A stretch of 64,000 nt of DNA from Flavobacterium soyae. GTDB taxonomy: Bacteria; Bacteroidota; Bacteroidia; Flavobacteriales; Flavobacteriaceae. Made by a program: the position numbers and the translations under genes. The notes under the pieces were generated by a model. That model saw only the letters and a list, made by a program, of their open reading frames with translations, was not told where the DNA came from and did no database searches. Of this stretch, positions 33,802 through 42,063 are shown piece after piece. The stretch covers positions 166,679 to 230,678 of the forward strand of contig NZ_JAJQXA010000009.1 in assembly GCF_021245985.1 (NCBI RefSeq), written 5' to 3'. Position 1 is the first letter of the stretch. Every line of letters begins with the position of its first letter.

Positions 33802-34431
33802 TTATCTTAAGTTTGAATAGTCTGTCTTTTGACTAACTTCATTATAAAATTGAGCTTTTTGGTGCGTGTTTTCAATAGGCTGATCTATGTTTTTAATTTT
33901 ATCCCTGATAATAATTATAACATATAAAATTAAAATAAAGGTTATAAATAAACCAAAAATATTTAAAAGCAGCATTCCAATGCCATGTTCATCGACTTTC
34001 TCTTTTGCATACTCATATTCTGCTTCGGCATCAATTTGATTAACGTCTGGATCTTCGGGTAAATAGTGTACTGTTAGGTATTTAACTAGTCTTTTGGGGT
34101 CTTGTGGTATGAATTCTTCGGTTGTGAATACATTATTATAAACTTTATCATTTATTTTAAAGCTGTATTTAAATTCATATGTGAATTTATAAGAATTACC
34201 ACTTTTAATTTGTGTTGTGACATAATCATTGTCGAGTTCTGCAAGTACAGTTTTTCCATTTTTTAATAAATTTTCTATTTTGTTTTTATAATGGCTGTCT
34301 CCATAAATTCTGTTGTATGTATTATTACAGCAAATTGCAAATAGTATAAGTAATACAAATAAGAATCCTAGGTTTCTAAGTAAAAAAACACCTTTTATTA
34401 GCGGGTCAATTGAAGATTTTTTTTGGTTCAT
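33802..34431 (-). CDS. DUF3592-like membrane protein
   Basis: The 209 residues have a membrane helix near 18-38 (LRNLGFLFVLLILFAICC). An extracytoplasmic domain holds YEFKYSFKINDKVYNNVFTT and VHYLPEDPDVNQI, and a second helix lies near 150-172 (LLNIFGLFITFILILYVIII). The beta-rich middle with a VxYLPxDP motif is the hallmark of DUF3592 proteins, whose function is unknown. It is apparently monocistronic. The call is by motif recall and topology only. Confidence 0.6.
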   Translation of the reverse strand: MNQKKSSIDPLIKGVFLLRNLGFLFVLLILFAICCNNTYNRIYGDSHYKNKIENLLKNGKTVLAELDNDYVTTQIKSGNSYKFTYEFKYSFKINDKVYNNVFTTEEFIPQDPKRLVKYLTVHYLPEDPDVNQIDAEAEYEYAKEKVDEHGIGMLLLNIFGLFITFILILYVIIIIRDKIKNIDQPIENTHQKAQFYNEVSQKTDYSNLR

Positions 34432-34836
34432 TTTAAATCGTTTATAGGTTATGTAAATTTGGGGTATATTTAAGGGGAATGATTATTGAATTTAAAAATG
34501 TACGACTAGAGAATTCATTCAGACTATTTAATGGTTTACTTAATTTTAAAAACTGGTATTTTACCAGACCAATATAAGAAATGTTTGCTTAAATAATTAA
34601 GTCATTATTTCAAGAAGCAGAAACTGATATTCACTTATTAATTCTCAGGGTTAAGAATTTTTTATGGTACTATTTTAACTCTCAAAAAGTTTAGTCAGCA
34701 TTTAGTCAGAGAGTGTAATTAACTTGACTGACTGTTTTTTAGAAAATAAAAAAAACACGAAATCTCAATTTTTAATTTTTATTTTAGCCAAACAGAGACC
34801 AACAAAGTTTTCTGTTTCAAAATTGAAATTAAAACT
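34432..34836. other. Divergent intergenic region, 400 bases
   Basis: The gap separates two divergent genes and should hold both promoters. I see short TTTAGTCAG direct repeats (near 34691 and 34703) and a TTGACTGACTG word at 34723, but no coding frame, no strong hairpin and no convincing TAnnTTTG box. Confidence 0.3.
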
Positions 34837-35631
34837 ATGCTTTTTCTTCTCCTTATTGCAGTCTTATTTGGTGGTTTATTTATTTTAATAATTATATTCA
34901 GGATTATTGAGCCGGCTTATTTACTAATATTTAATAAACCATTATTCTTATTCTGGTATCCGGTTTTAAAAAAATTAGATCCCCAGGATAAAGATATCCT
35001 GCGCAGAGAATTTTCATATTATTTAAACCTGTCTGATAAAAAGAAAAGCTATTTTGAACATCGCGTAAAGAGTTTTATTAAACACTATAATTTCATCGGA
35101 AAAGATATTGAAGTTACTCAGGAAATGAAATTGATCATTGCCGGAACTTACATAATGCTGACTTTTGGAATGCGGAATTATCTGCTCGAATTATTTGAAA
35201 ATATTATTGTTTATCCGTCAGCATATTATTCGATAATTAGTCAGGAATATCATAAAGGAGAATATAACCCAAGGATGAAAGCAGTGGTTTTTTCGTGGGA
35301 AGATTTTTTAACCGGACATCAAACAAAAGACAATATCAATCTCGGGCTTCATGAATTTGGGCATGTGCTGCATTTTTATTCCAGAAAAAGTTCAGATCCG
35401 GGAGCGGTTATTTTCTATGATGAATTTACTGAAATTGAAAAGTATTTTGATGAAGATGTTTTAACTAATCGTCTTAAAGAAAAACATTATTTTAGAGATT
35501 ATGCCTACACCAATAAATTTGAATTTCTTGCAGTGATTCTGGAACATTTTTTTGAAACTCCGGAAATCTTTAAAAAAGAGTTTCCAGAGTTGTATGAACA
35601 TGTAAAAGCCATGATTAATTTTAAAGAATAG
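34837..35631 (+). CDS. MtfA-type zinc-dependent peptidase
   Basis: The 264 residues have an N-terminal membrane helix (LLLIAVLFGGLFILIIIF). A domain matching the MtfA (DgsA anti-repressor) peptidase family follows: LRREFSYYLNL, VTQEMKLIIAGTYIMLTF, VVFSWEDF and the zinc motif HEFGH (H172, E173, H176) with EFLAVILEHFFE downstream in place of the third ligand. E. coli MtfA is soluble and about 265 residues; a membrane-anchored form is common in Bacteroidota. The substrate is unknown. Its 3' end overlaps a decayed hydrolase gene on the opposite strand by a few bases. Confidence 0.85.
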   Translation: MLFLLLIAVLFGGLFILIIIFRIIEPAYLLIFNKPLFLFWYPVLKKLDPQDKDILRREFSYYLNLSDKKKSYFEHRVKSFIKHYNFIGKDIEVTQEMKLIIAGTYIMLTFGMRNYLLELFENIIVYPSAYYSIISQEYHKGEYNPRMKAVVFSWEDFLTGHQTKDNINLGLHEFGHVLHFYSRKSSDPGAVIFYDEFTEIEKYFDEDVLTNRLKEKHYFRDYAYTNKFEFLAVILEHFFETPEIFKKEFPELYEHVKAMINFKE

Positions 35632-35995
35632 GCTTAGAACAATAGAAATTTCCGTCAGCAGTTGTGAGTACAAAACCAGCTGCAATTTTGCCACAACTTC
35701 CGTCTATAAAACTACTGGGATACTGTGCGATCACACATTTTACAGTTCCAAAATCAAAGCTGAATTTTCCGCCCGGATTAATCGGATGTGCATTTTCGAT
35801 TCCATTTTTTAAGAACCAGCTGTAAATCTCAAAATTTCCAAGAACTTTCGCTCTGGTGTTTTTTGTAATTCTTTCAACATCAATAATATGATCGTAATGT
35901 GTGTGCGAAATAAAAATATAATCAGCCTTTATTTCGTCGACATTGATATGTTTTGCTAATTCGTTTGGAGTAATAAAAGAGTCGAAGAGAAGATG
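35621..35995 (-). pseudogene. Metallo-beta-lactamase-fold hydrolase (UPF0173-like), internal fragment
   Basis: Reading the minus strand from about 35995 gives LLFDSFITPNELAKHI, IKADYIFISHTHYDHIIDVE, NTRAKVLGNFEIYSWFLKN, NPGGKFSFDFGTVK and SCGKIAAGFVLTTADGNFYC, then a stop. The family is the UPF0173 metal-dependent hydrolases of about 225 residues with HxHxDH. The fragment starts about 35 residues into the family, with an in-frame TAA just before it. It ends where the family would continue with the second metal-ligand half, so both ends are missing. No start codon gives a full protein. Confidence 0.7.
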
Positions 35996-36132
35996 TTACT
36001 TATTTGCATAAACAGAAAAACAAGAATGTCTGTAATGAGTAAGTTACATGATATAAAAATTTTAGAACTGATAACAGTTAAGTTGTTGAATATCTAAAAA
36101 ATATACCTGCAGAATTTACTCTTAATGCACCA

Positions 36133-36879
36133 TTATTCTTCGAATACTTTTTCAGTATCAACAGGATTGTTTTCCTGATATAATTTTTGCCCAATTTTAC
36201 CATGATCTCCTAATGCACGTCCTTTTATAAGCCAAGCGGTTCCAAACGCAAAAAGAGCTAGCGCTTCAAAAACCAATGTAGAATGCATAAATAGTTTTAA
36301 ACTCTCTGAAACGGGAACCAAAACAATAGAAATCAAAATAATATAACCACAGGTTCTGTAAATATTATTTTCGTTTAAAATGCTTTTGGGCGTTTCTGTT
36401 TCTTTTTCCTTTGTAATCGTAAAAACATTAATAGCCAGTAAAGCTAATATCAAAAAAAGCAACGCCGCGAAACCATAATGCAGCCAGCCGAGCCATTTTT
36501 CGGTAAATGGAATAATGGTATAGATTTTTTGTGAAATGTTTTCGGGATTTGTGGGAACCAGCGCAACGCCAATTGCCATAATTCCGGCAATATTAGTTAG
36601 TAAATTATCGTTTTTTAAAATCGATTTATTTCCCTGGCCTTTGTACCGAATCAAAAATAAGCCTACGGCACATAGAGTTCCGGTAAAAATTTCCCTCAAA
36701 TTTGTGTAGTAGTAATGACTGACTGAAGGCTGTATTTTGGTTTGAAAAAAGGGAATTAAAGAAAAACCAACCAAAAATACAGGCAGTAAAAATCCTAAAT
36801 AACCAATAGCCCGCCTGATTCTTCGGTATGTAAAAATATCATAATTTTCAATCTTTATTTCTTTGGTATCTATTTTCAT
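36133..36879 (-). CDS. Six-helix integral membrane protein, unknown function
   Basis: The 248 residues contain six clear hydrophobic helices: about 22-45, 63-80, 92-110, 128-155, 175-195 and 200-222. Conserved-looking polar spots are SVSHYYYTNLREIFTG and ALVPTNPEN. The layout resembles DUF998-like proteins, but I cannot confirm it. It lies 70 bases after the Mpo1-like gene on the same strand, and both are membrane proteins, so they may form an operon. Confidence 0.6.
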   Translation of the reverse strand: MKIDTKEIKIENYDIFTYRRIRRAIGYLGFLLPVFLVGFSLIPFFQTKIQPSVSHYYYTNLREIFTGTLCAVGLFLIRYKGQGNKSILKNDNLLTNIAGIMAIGVALVPTNPENISQKIYTIIPFTEKWLGWLHYGFAALLFLILALLAINVFTITKEKETETPKSILNENNIYRTCGYIILISIVLVPVSESLKLFMHSTLVFEALALFAFGTAWLIKGRALGDHGKIGQKLYQENNPVDTEKVFEE

Positions 36880-36949
36880 AAACCTGGGGCTAAAGTTCTG
36901 AACAATAAAAATAAATCAATTTTGTAATGGGTTTATACTCAGAGAATGC

Positions 36950-37414
36950 TTATTTTCTCGAAAACAAATTCTCTACAACCCAGGCCGGGCCAATTAATAA
37001 AAACTGAAGATCTTTTAAGAATGAAGGTTTTTTACCTTCGATATTATGACCGTAGAACTGCCCGATCCAGGCGATTACAAAGACACCGATAGAGAATATC
37101 CACAACGGAAAAATCTGCCCGATATAATAATTGACAACTAAACAGATTCCTGAAAAAATTGCAATTTTTACAGCCATTGAAATAGAAAGCCTAATGTAAA
37201 AAACAAGAACAAAAAGTAAAACCACAAAGGCCCAATTTTCAATAATTGGTGCATTTAGTTTTAAAGTATCTGCAATAATACCGCTCGGAATACTCATTAA
37301 TAAACCAACAATAGAAAAGTAAATTGCCGGAACACATATATAATGTATTGCTTTGTTTTTTGGGTTTTGATGACTTACGGCATATTCTGCAAACCATTGA
37401 TCTAATGTTCTCAT
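36950..37414 (-). CDS. Mpo1-like (DUF962) membrane protein
   Basis: The 154 residues open with MRTLDQWFAEYAVSHQNPKN and KAIHYICVPAIYFSIVGLLM, the signature of the DUF962/YGL010w family. Yeast Mpo1 is an Fe(II)-dependent dioxygenase for alpha-oxidation of 2-hydroxy fatty acids. The family histidines H15 and H24 (SHQNPKN, IHY) and a later histidine in FYGHN are present. Four membrane helices are visible. Bacterial members are uncharacterised, so the activity is inferred from the family. Confidence 0.85.
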   Translation of the reverse strand: MRTLDQWFAEYAVSHQNPKNKAIHYICVPAIYFSIVGLLMSIPSGIIADTLKLNAPIIENWAFVVLLFVLVFYIRLSISMAVKIAIFSGICLVVNYYIGQIFPLWIFSIGVFVIAWIGQFYGHNIEGKKPSFLKDLQFLLIGPAWVVENLFSRK

Positions 37415-37597
37415 TTTTTTGTGGTTTTAAGGTTAGTTAACGTAAATCTAGTAAAAAAAATCGAAGCTTTTATTACATCTTAAAACCAACAATAAAAATT
37501 GTAATTAGTAACCAAAATAATAGAGGAAATAAGCCAAGAGCAATCCAAATGAATTTATATTTTATGTTTAAATTGAAAAAGGTTTTAATTTATTCAT

Positions 37598-37631
37598 TTA
37601 TATTATTCGGTTATATTATTCGGTTATATTA
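37598..37631. repeat. 13-bp tandem repeat at the stop of the DUF3754 gene
   Basis: TTATATTATTCGG occurs twice in tandem with a third partial copy. The minus-strand stop codon lies within the array, so unit gain or loss would change the spacer but also add or remove a stop-containing unit. An isolated minus-strand frame after it (ending FIWIALGLFPLLFWLLITIF) has no start codon and may be a remnant of a small membrane protein gene. Confidence 0.6.
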
Positions 37632-38848
37632 TACTCAAAAACGTTATCCCACAATTTATCAATTGTAACGAGTGCTTCGTTTAAAGGAATGACTTTCCAT
37701 TTTCCGTTGGTTTCTATTCCTAAGCCGGTGTTTTTTAGTTTTAGTAAAGCATCATTTACATCAAAATCTAATTCGGTATTTAACTGAGAGGCAAACCAGG
37801 ATTCAATTTGAAAATCCAGTTCTTGGGCAGTTAACGGATTTTGGCTTTTATTTAAAAAGGTATAAGCTAAAATAGTTTCTTTTAATGCTTCTTCTTCAGA
37901 TGAATTTAAAAGGGAATAAAAGGCACCGCTGTTGTTTCCGACATTTTTAAAATACAAACTGTCTGAAAGCATTTTAGAATATCTGATTTTCTTGTTTATG
38001 AAATTATTGTATTGACGAAAGCAGTAGGCAGATAAAATTCCTAAAGCAATTAAACCTTGATTTAAGGAGGTTTTACTGTTTAATAAATCGATAGCTTCGC
38101 CGGTTTGATAAGCATTGTACATTTTTATTAAGGCCGGTATTACTTTGGCACTTAATAATGAAATACCTCCAAAAACTCCCGGAACCCAAAGCAGCAGTTT
38201 GTCTTTTAAAGACATTTTTGGAACTGCGTTTGGAAAAATTGTTTCAAGATCGTTTTTAGGAACGCGCTTAAAGATTTTTAAAGCTATAGAACCCGGATCA
38301 ATTGGCATTTTTCCTAATTTGACTTTCTTTTTGGTCAAATAATCGGCATCGCTGTAATTGAGGTAAATAAGAACACGGTCATAATATTCGATTTCAACTT
38401 CTTTCTTCCAGAAATAATATTTTTTAACGGTTTCTTTTGCTTTATGATGGCCGCGAACATACAATTCGTAATCCTTAAAAGCGTGAAAATCAATTGCGAG
38501 ATTTAAACCTATTAAATCAGATTCTGTAAAGGCTTCTTTTAAGGTTTCCTGATCGATTCTGTAATAATTACCGCGTTCTAAAACAGTAAGCAGTGTTTCT
38601 TTAAAAACAGAAAAATTGCTCTTGCCAATAAATCCTTCGCGTTCTTTTTCGCTCAAATCCGGATCATAGAGCGCGTAGTTATGTTTTAAGTTTCGATTAA
38701 GGTTAAAAGATTCATAGTGATAATAATGTTCGATAATATCGAATAATTTTTTAAAATCATCAACCTTTTGTTTGTCATCGGCGAAAGCTGCAATTTGCTG
38801 TTCGAGTAAGAATTCTTTATTAAACGGAATATAATGTTCTCGAGTCAT
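37616..38848 (-). CDS. DUF3754 (TMEM143-like) protein
   Basis: From ATG 38848 (MTREHYIPFNKEFLLEQQIA) the protein has 410 residues. A soluble N-terminal half includes DYELYVRGHHKAKETVKKYY, YYDRVLIYLNYSDA and PGSIALKIFKRVPKNDLETI. Two hydrophobic segments lie near 235-260 and 280-300. The soluble C-terminus has KNVGNNSGAFYSLLNSSEEE and EALKETILAYTFL. This matches the DUF3754 family, related to human mitochondrial TMEM143, of unknown function. An earlier in-frame start 17 codons upstream adds a sequence unlike the family. Its stop codon lies in a 13-bp tandem repeat. Confidence 0.78.
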   Translation of the reverse strand: MTREHYIPFNKEFLLEQQIAAFADDKQKVDDFKKLFDIIEHYYHYESFNLNRNLKHNYALYDPDLSEKEREGFIGKSNFSVFKETLLTVLERGNYYRIDQETLKEAFTESDLIGLNLAIDFHAFKDYELYVRGHHKAKETVKKYYFWKKEVEIEYYDRVLIYLNYSDADYLTKKKVKLGKMPIDPGSIALKIFKRVPKNDLETIFPNAVPKMSLKDKLLLWVPGVFGGISLLSAKVIPALIKMYNAYQTGEAIDLLNSKTSLNQGLIALGILSAYCFRQYNNFINKKIRYSKMLSDSLYFKNVGNNSGAFYSLLNSSEEEALKETILAYTFLNKSQNPLTAQELDFQIESWFASQLNTELDFDVNDALLKLKNTGLGIETNGKWKVIPLNEALVTIDKLWDNVFEYNITE

Positions 38849-39232
38849 ATCGATCCTGGACTTTAATTTGTTTTTTGGCGTGGAAGCGCAAAGGTACAAA
38901 GGTTGTAAATAATTCAGCGGTTGATTATTGCTAAAAGATCTATAAAATTAAAATGCTTTGCAGGTTTGCTTATTTTGATAAAAACAAAAACCGCAAAGAT
39001 ATTTCTTTACGGCTTAGTTTCTTAGGGGAAATACATTAGATTATGCCCGGATCAGCTGCACAACTAATATTGTATCTATTGTATGAATAGATGTTTGGCG
39101 GCCCATTGCATAAACTTAGATATAGAGAGTTGAGATTCTTCTATTTCAGTCTTTTGCCTGCTCCCGGAGAAAAGAGCAGGACCGCTCTTTTTGGTAATTT
39201 TGATCCAAATATTCTAATCGTATTATATATTT
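38849..39232. other. Intergenic region with a GC-rich hairpin
   Basis: No gene is evident. A 7-bp stem CCTGCTC/GAGCAGG (39157-39180) could end the small minus-strand gene that follows. A word ACCGCAAAGATATTTCTTTACGGC near 38989 forms an imperfect hairpin. The rest appears featureless. Confidence 0.3.
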
Positions 39233-39463
39233 TTATTTATTCTGGCCTTTTTCTTTTTTTAATCTGGCAGCCTGATTCTCTCTCACGATCTTATATTCAT
39301 TGTCAAGCTTCTTATATTCTTCCTTTATTAGATCGCAGATAATGCCTGCACGATCGCCTCGAATTGATTTGCGAATGTAATCGTAAGAATAACCGTGTTT
39401 TTCTTTGATAATCTTTAACACATCTTGATTGTAACTTGGCTTAGATTTTATATTTTTGTTCAT
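39233..39463 (-). CDS. Small protein divergent from a repressor, possibly DNA-binding
   Basis: The 76 residues begin MNKNIKSKPSYNQDVLKIIK and continue EKHGYSYDYIRKSIRGDRAG, then a strongly charged helix (EEYKKLDNEYKIVRENQAAR). The first half could form a small helix-turn-helix (VLKIIKEKHGYSYDYIRKSI). It faces a CI-like regulator across a 93-base region holding an overlapping operator and promoter. This is the layout of phage CI/Cro pairs and of some mobile-element switches. I recognise no named family. Confidence 0.55.
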   Translation of the reverse strand: MNKNIKSKPSYNQDVLKIIKEKHGYSYDYIRKSIRGDRAGIICDLIKEEYKKLDNEYKIVRENQAARLKKEKGQNK

Positions 39464-39482
39464 TGCTTAATTTGTATTAAAA

Positions 39483-39511
39483 GTAAGACAAATATAGTAA
39501 GATATTTCTTA
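39483..39511. promoter_or_regulatory. Divergent operator/promoter between the small protein and the HTH regulator
   Basis: TAAGATATTTCTTA at 39498-39511 is a palindrome with TAAGA/TCTTA arms. A second half-site GTAAGA lies 14 bases away at 39483. On the minus strand the -7 box TATATTTG (39489-39496) matches TAnnTTTG exactly and sits between the half-sites. A repressor bound here would block the minus-strand gene. Confidence 0.5.
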
Positions 39512-39556
39512 AGAATGAGTATAAATTAGATTATTTCTATAAAAAAACGACGCATT

Positions 39557-39955
39557 ATGGCAGAGAATACTATAAATAGAATCAAACAGTATTTAGATTA
39601 CAAAGGTATTAGAGTGGGTGCCTTTGAAAAAGTGGTGGGTATGTCTAACGGTTCTTTTGCAAGCCAGTTAAAACATAATAAAACAATAGGTGTAGATAAA
39701 TTAGAAAATATCTTAAAAAAATATACCGATATTGATATTGAATGGCTTTTAACGGGAGAAGGGGATATGATTAAACTGGATATCCTGCGTGATACCGGTG
39801 AGATTTATAAAAAGACAGAAAAAATTACTGAGCAGGCTGTTAATTATAAAGACCTTGCTGAAGCCCGAAAGGAAACGATTGAAAGCCTGAAAAAGATTAT
39901 TCAGCATTTAGATGAGCAAATTGCGATTTACAAACAAAACAGCAATAGTATTTAA
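39557..39955 (+). CDS. HTH (XRE/CI-like) transcriptional regulator with C-terminal coiled coil
   Basis: The 132 residues start with an HTH of the phage-repressor type: INRIKQYLDYKGIRVGAFEK, VVGMSNGSFASQLKH, IGVDKLENILKKYTDIDIEW and LLTGEGDM. This is the form common in Bacteroidota prophage and integrative elements. Residues 85-128 form a charged coiled coil (EARKETIESLKKIIQHLDEQ) and probably dimerise. There is no peptidase domain, so it is not cleaved by RecA. It likely binds the palindrome between it and the divergent small gene. Confidence 0.85.
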   Translation: MAENTINRIKQYLDYKGIRVGAFEKVVGMSNGSFASQLKHNKTIGVDKLENILKKYTDIDIEWLLTGEGDMIKLDILRDTGEIYKKTEKITEQAVNYKDLAEARKETIESLKKIIQHLDEQIAIYKQNSNSI

Positions 39956-39970
39956 GTACTGATAAAATAA

Positions 39971-40019
39971 AAAGTGAGATTTCTAATCGTTACCAGCGAT
40001 ATGAAATCTCACTTTTTTG
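39971..40019 (+). terminator. Rho-independent terminator after the HTH regulator
   Basis: AAAGTGAGATTTC and GAAATCTCACTTT are perfect 13-bp arms, followed by TTTTG. It lies 15 bases after the regulator stop. Confidence 0.85.
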
Positions 40020-40168
40020 TTCCAAAAAAATTGACAAAATTTAACAAGTTTCCTTGCGGAAGACTATATTCTAAAAGAAAAAATTATTCACAGCAATTTT
40101 ACTACTTATTAAAATTCTGGCAATGCGTATTTATACCTGTTTTTAGTTTTTCTTGAGGTTCAAAGGTT

Positions 40169-40636
40169 TTAATTGAGTTCGGATTTTTTTAATTCAATTA
40201 TTTCCTGAATATATTGTATTAAGTTTTCTCTTTCTATCGAAAATAAGGCATTTTCATTTTCGGTACGAAGGTATAAATCTGCAATAGTTTTGGCATCCAT
40301 ATTGTTGTTCAGGTAATGATCCTGGGCATATTTTATAAGATTTTCTAAAAAAAGTTCTTTCTGTCTTCCTTTTTCCAGGGTTTCTTCATCGCCATTTTTT
40401 ATTTTTTCAATTTCAGATTCAGGTAAATCAATAGTAAGGTAAGTTATATCGACGGGAACTTTTGAAAGCATTTCTTCGGTAGTTTTTCCAGAACCATTGC
40501 AATAGGCACAGGGAGCCGGAACCCATTTTAATTGTTTGTTTAAACGTCTAATATCATCCCAATCAACAAAGCCTTTCCCAAGACATCTGGGACATTCTAA
40601 ATTTGATTTTTTAAACAGGAAATTAAAAATGGACAT
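40169..40636 (-). CDS. Protein with DnaJ-type zinc-finger half-repeats, unknown function
   Basis: The 155 residues carry two CxxCxGxG-type knuckles: CPRCLGKGF (C15, C18) and CAYCNGSGK (C43, C46), as in the zinc-binding region of DnaJ. After residue 60 the chain is helical and acidic (LPESEIEKIKNGDEETLEKG). No J-domain is present. A role in zinc binding or as a small chaperone partner is only a guess. No clear operon partner is seen. Confidence 0.65.
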   Translation of the reverse strand: MSIFNFLFKKSNLECPRCLGKGFVDWDDIRRLNKQLKWVPAPCAYCNGSGKTTEEMLSKVPVDITYLTIDLPESEIEKIKNGDEETLEKGRQKELFLENLIKYAQDHYLNNNMDAKTIADLYLRTENENALFSIERENLIQYIQEIIELKKSELN

Positions 40637-40702
40637 TTTCTAACAAATTATATTAACATTTCTTAGGTCGCTAAGGTAATTATTTATGTAAGAAAACTAT
40701 TT

Positions 40703-40944
40703 TCAATGTGATTTTTTTTTAAAAGAAGAAAATTTTTCTGACTCGATTGCTTCCCGAAAATAGTTTTTAAATTTATCAGACAGGTTTTTGTCTTTAAATT
40801 TTATTATAGAGTATGTACTATCAAAAGCAATAATTTCAATTATGGAATTTTCAATTTGAAAGTTTTCATTTTCCTAAATCAGATCATTTCCTTCGGAAGA
40901 AGGCAGGTTATTTTTATCAAAAAATATTTGCTCGTTTTCCGAAA
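40703..40944 (-). pseudogene. Remnant of an unidentified gene with an internal stop
   Basis: One minus-strand frame reads ENEQIFFDKNNLPSSEGNDL, I, stop (TAG at 40874-40876), then ENENFQIENSIIEIIAFDST, YSIIKFKDKNLSDKFKNYF and a natural stop at 40703-40705. The composition looks protein-like, but no start codon exists and the 5' end runs into a REP repeat. It may be a gene cut by arrival of the transposase element. I recognise no family. Confidence 0.35.
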
Positions 40945-40952
40945 AAAACGAA

Positions 40953-40986
40953 GATAGCGCGGATTTGTAATCCGTGCCCGCAAAGA
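40953..40986 (+). repeat. REP copy 1
   Basis: GATAGCGCGGATTTGTAATC followed by CGTGCCCGCAAAGA. It has an imperfect palindrome with GC-rich arms (GCGGATT...AATCCGTGC) in very AT-rich surroundings. It directly follows the transposase stop codon. Confidence 0.8.
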
Positions 40987-40989
40987 GAA

Positions 40990-41556
40990 TCAAAACAAGT
41001 CTAAAACAATTACGTCTAAATCATTACTTAGTCCTGCGTAATTTCTGGCTGAACTAAAAAAATAATCCTCAGGCAGTGTAACAATTTTTGAATTGACAGG
41101 ATTATTATGAATGTAATTTACTTTTTGTTTAACAAACCAATTACTTTCTACAACTTCTGCATGATAACCATCTTGCCAAACCTTATATTTTTGTGCTCTT
41201 TTAAGATGTTCGCAGGCATTTTCAAAATGTTTTAAAAGCCATTCTCTCCGGCTTTCAGGTTCTTCAATTATAGTTTGGATAATTTTCTTTGAAGTGAATT
41301 TTTTAAAGTCACGGATAATATCAGATAAAACAGAACCATTAACTGCCCTGCAAAGCATATGAATGTGACTTGACATTATACAATAAGCATATATTTCCAG
41401 ATTTTTGCTTTGCTGGCAATATTGCAATGCATTGATGATTACATAATTTTGATTTAATCGTGTAAAAATATCAACCCATCCTACGGTTGTTATGGTTATA
41501 AAATAAGCATTTTCAGGAGTTGTGGCTTTATATTTAGTAGACATTTTTTGATTCAA
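40990..41556 (-). CDS. REP-associated tyrosine transposase (RAYT, IS200-like)
   Basis: The 188 residues carry the Y1 transposase/HUH signature H64-x-H66 (YCIMSSHIHMLCRAVNG) and the catalytic tyrosine Y148 in FVKQKVNYIHNNPVNS, with the family words KVWQDGYHAEVVESNWF. RAYTs nick single-stranded DNA and mobilise REP/REPIN repeats. The gene is flanked by one REP copy just after its stop and two just before its start, as expected for a RAYT and its cognate REPs. The gene is intact and full length. Confidence 0.92.
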   Translation of the reverse strand: MNQKMSTKYKATTPENAYFITITTVGWVDIFTRLNQNYVIINALQYCQQSKNLEIYAYCIMSSHIHMLCRAVNGSVLSDIIRDFKKFTSKKIIQTIIEEPESRREWLLKHFENACEHLKRAQKYKVWQDGYHAEVVESNWFVKQKVNYIHNNPVNSKIVTLPEDYFFSSARNYAGLSNDLDVIVLDLF

Positions 41557-41614
41557 AAACAGTAAAAAAGCTACAAATTTTTACTTTATAGCTTTTTTAC
41601 TTTGTGTATTATTG

Positions 41615-41645
41615 TTGCGGGCACGGATTGCAAATCCGCGCTATC
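41615..41645 (-). repeat. REP copy 2, inverted
   Basis: TTGCGGGCACGGATTGCAAA followed by TCCGCGCTATC, the reverse complement of copies 1 and 3 with a few changes in the loop (TTGCAA instead of TTGTAA). Confidence 0.8.
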
Positions 41646-41692
41646 TTTGTCTGTAGATCAAAACCTGATCTCATTCGGCAGATATACGCAGC

Positions 41693-41726
41693 GATAGCGC
41701 GGATTTTCAATCCGTGCCCGCAAAGA
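41693..41726 (+). repeat. REP copy 3
   Basis: GATAGCGCGGATTTTCAATC then CGTGCCCGCAAAGA, the same orientation as copy 1. Copies 2 and 3 face each other over about 47 bases, which makes a REPIN-like inverted pair on the 5' side of the transposase. The next 340 bases contain no convincing gene. Confidence 0.8.
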
Positions 41727-42063
41727 AATTTACTTTACAAGGTTTTCAAGTTTGAGGATCTAATGCAAATACGTCCTATCTTATTTATTTATCAAAGCAA
41801 ATTTCTTATTTATTTAATTTTTTATTTTATGAAAATCCGTAACTTATTAATTTTATTTTCAGGTAATTATATCGGTAAGTACAAACTAAACTCCTAATGT
41901 TTTTACCGGATTTAATTTAAAAGTTTACTTAATACCCGTAGACTTAGTATTGAAATAATTATATTAAAGTTTAGTCAGGAACTTTTTAGAGAAATATAGC
42001 CTGTACAAAATACCTGCAAATTTGCACAGGCCTATAATAGTTGTTTCGCTACGTTCTTAAATA

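Noticed and set aside
37565..37669. Short plus-strand frame (MFKLKKVLIYSF) overlapping the DUF3754 3' end
   Set aside because: It is 34 codons, antisense to a real gene end and spans the tandem repeat, so it is likely accidental.
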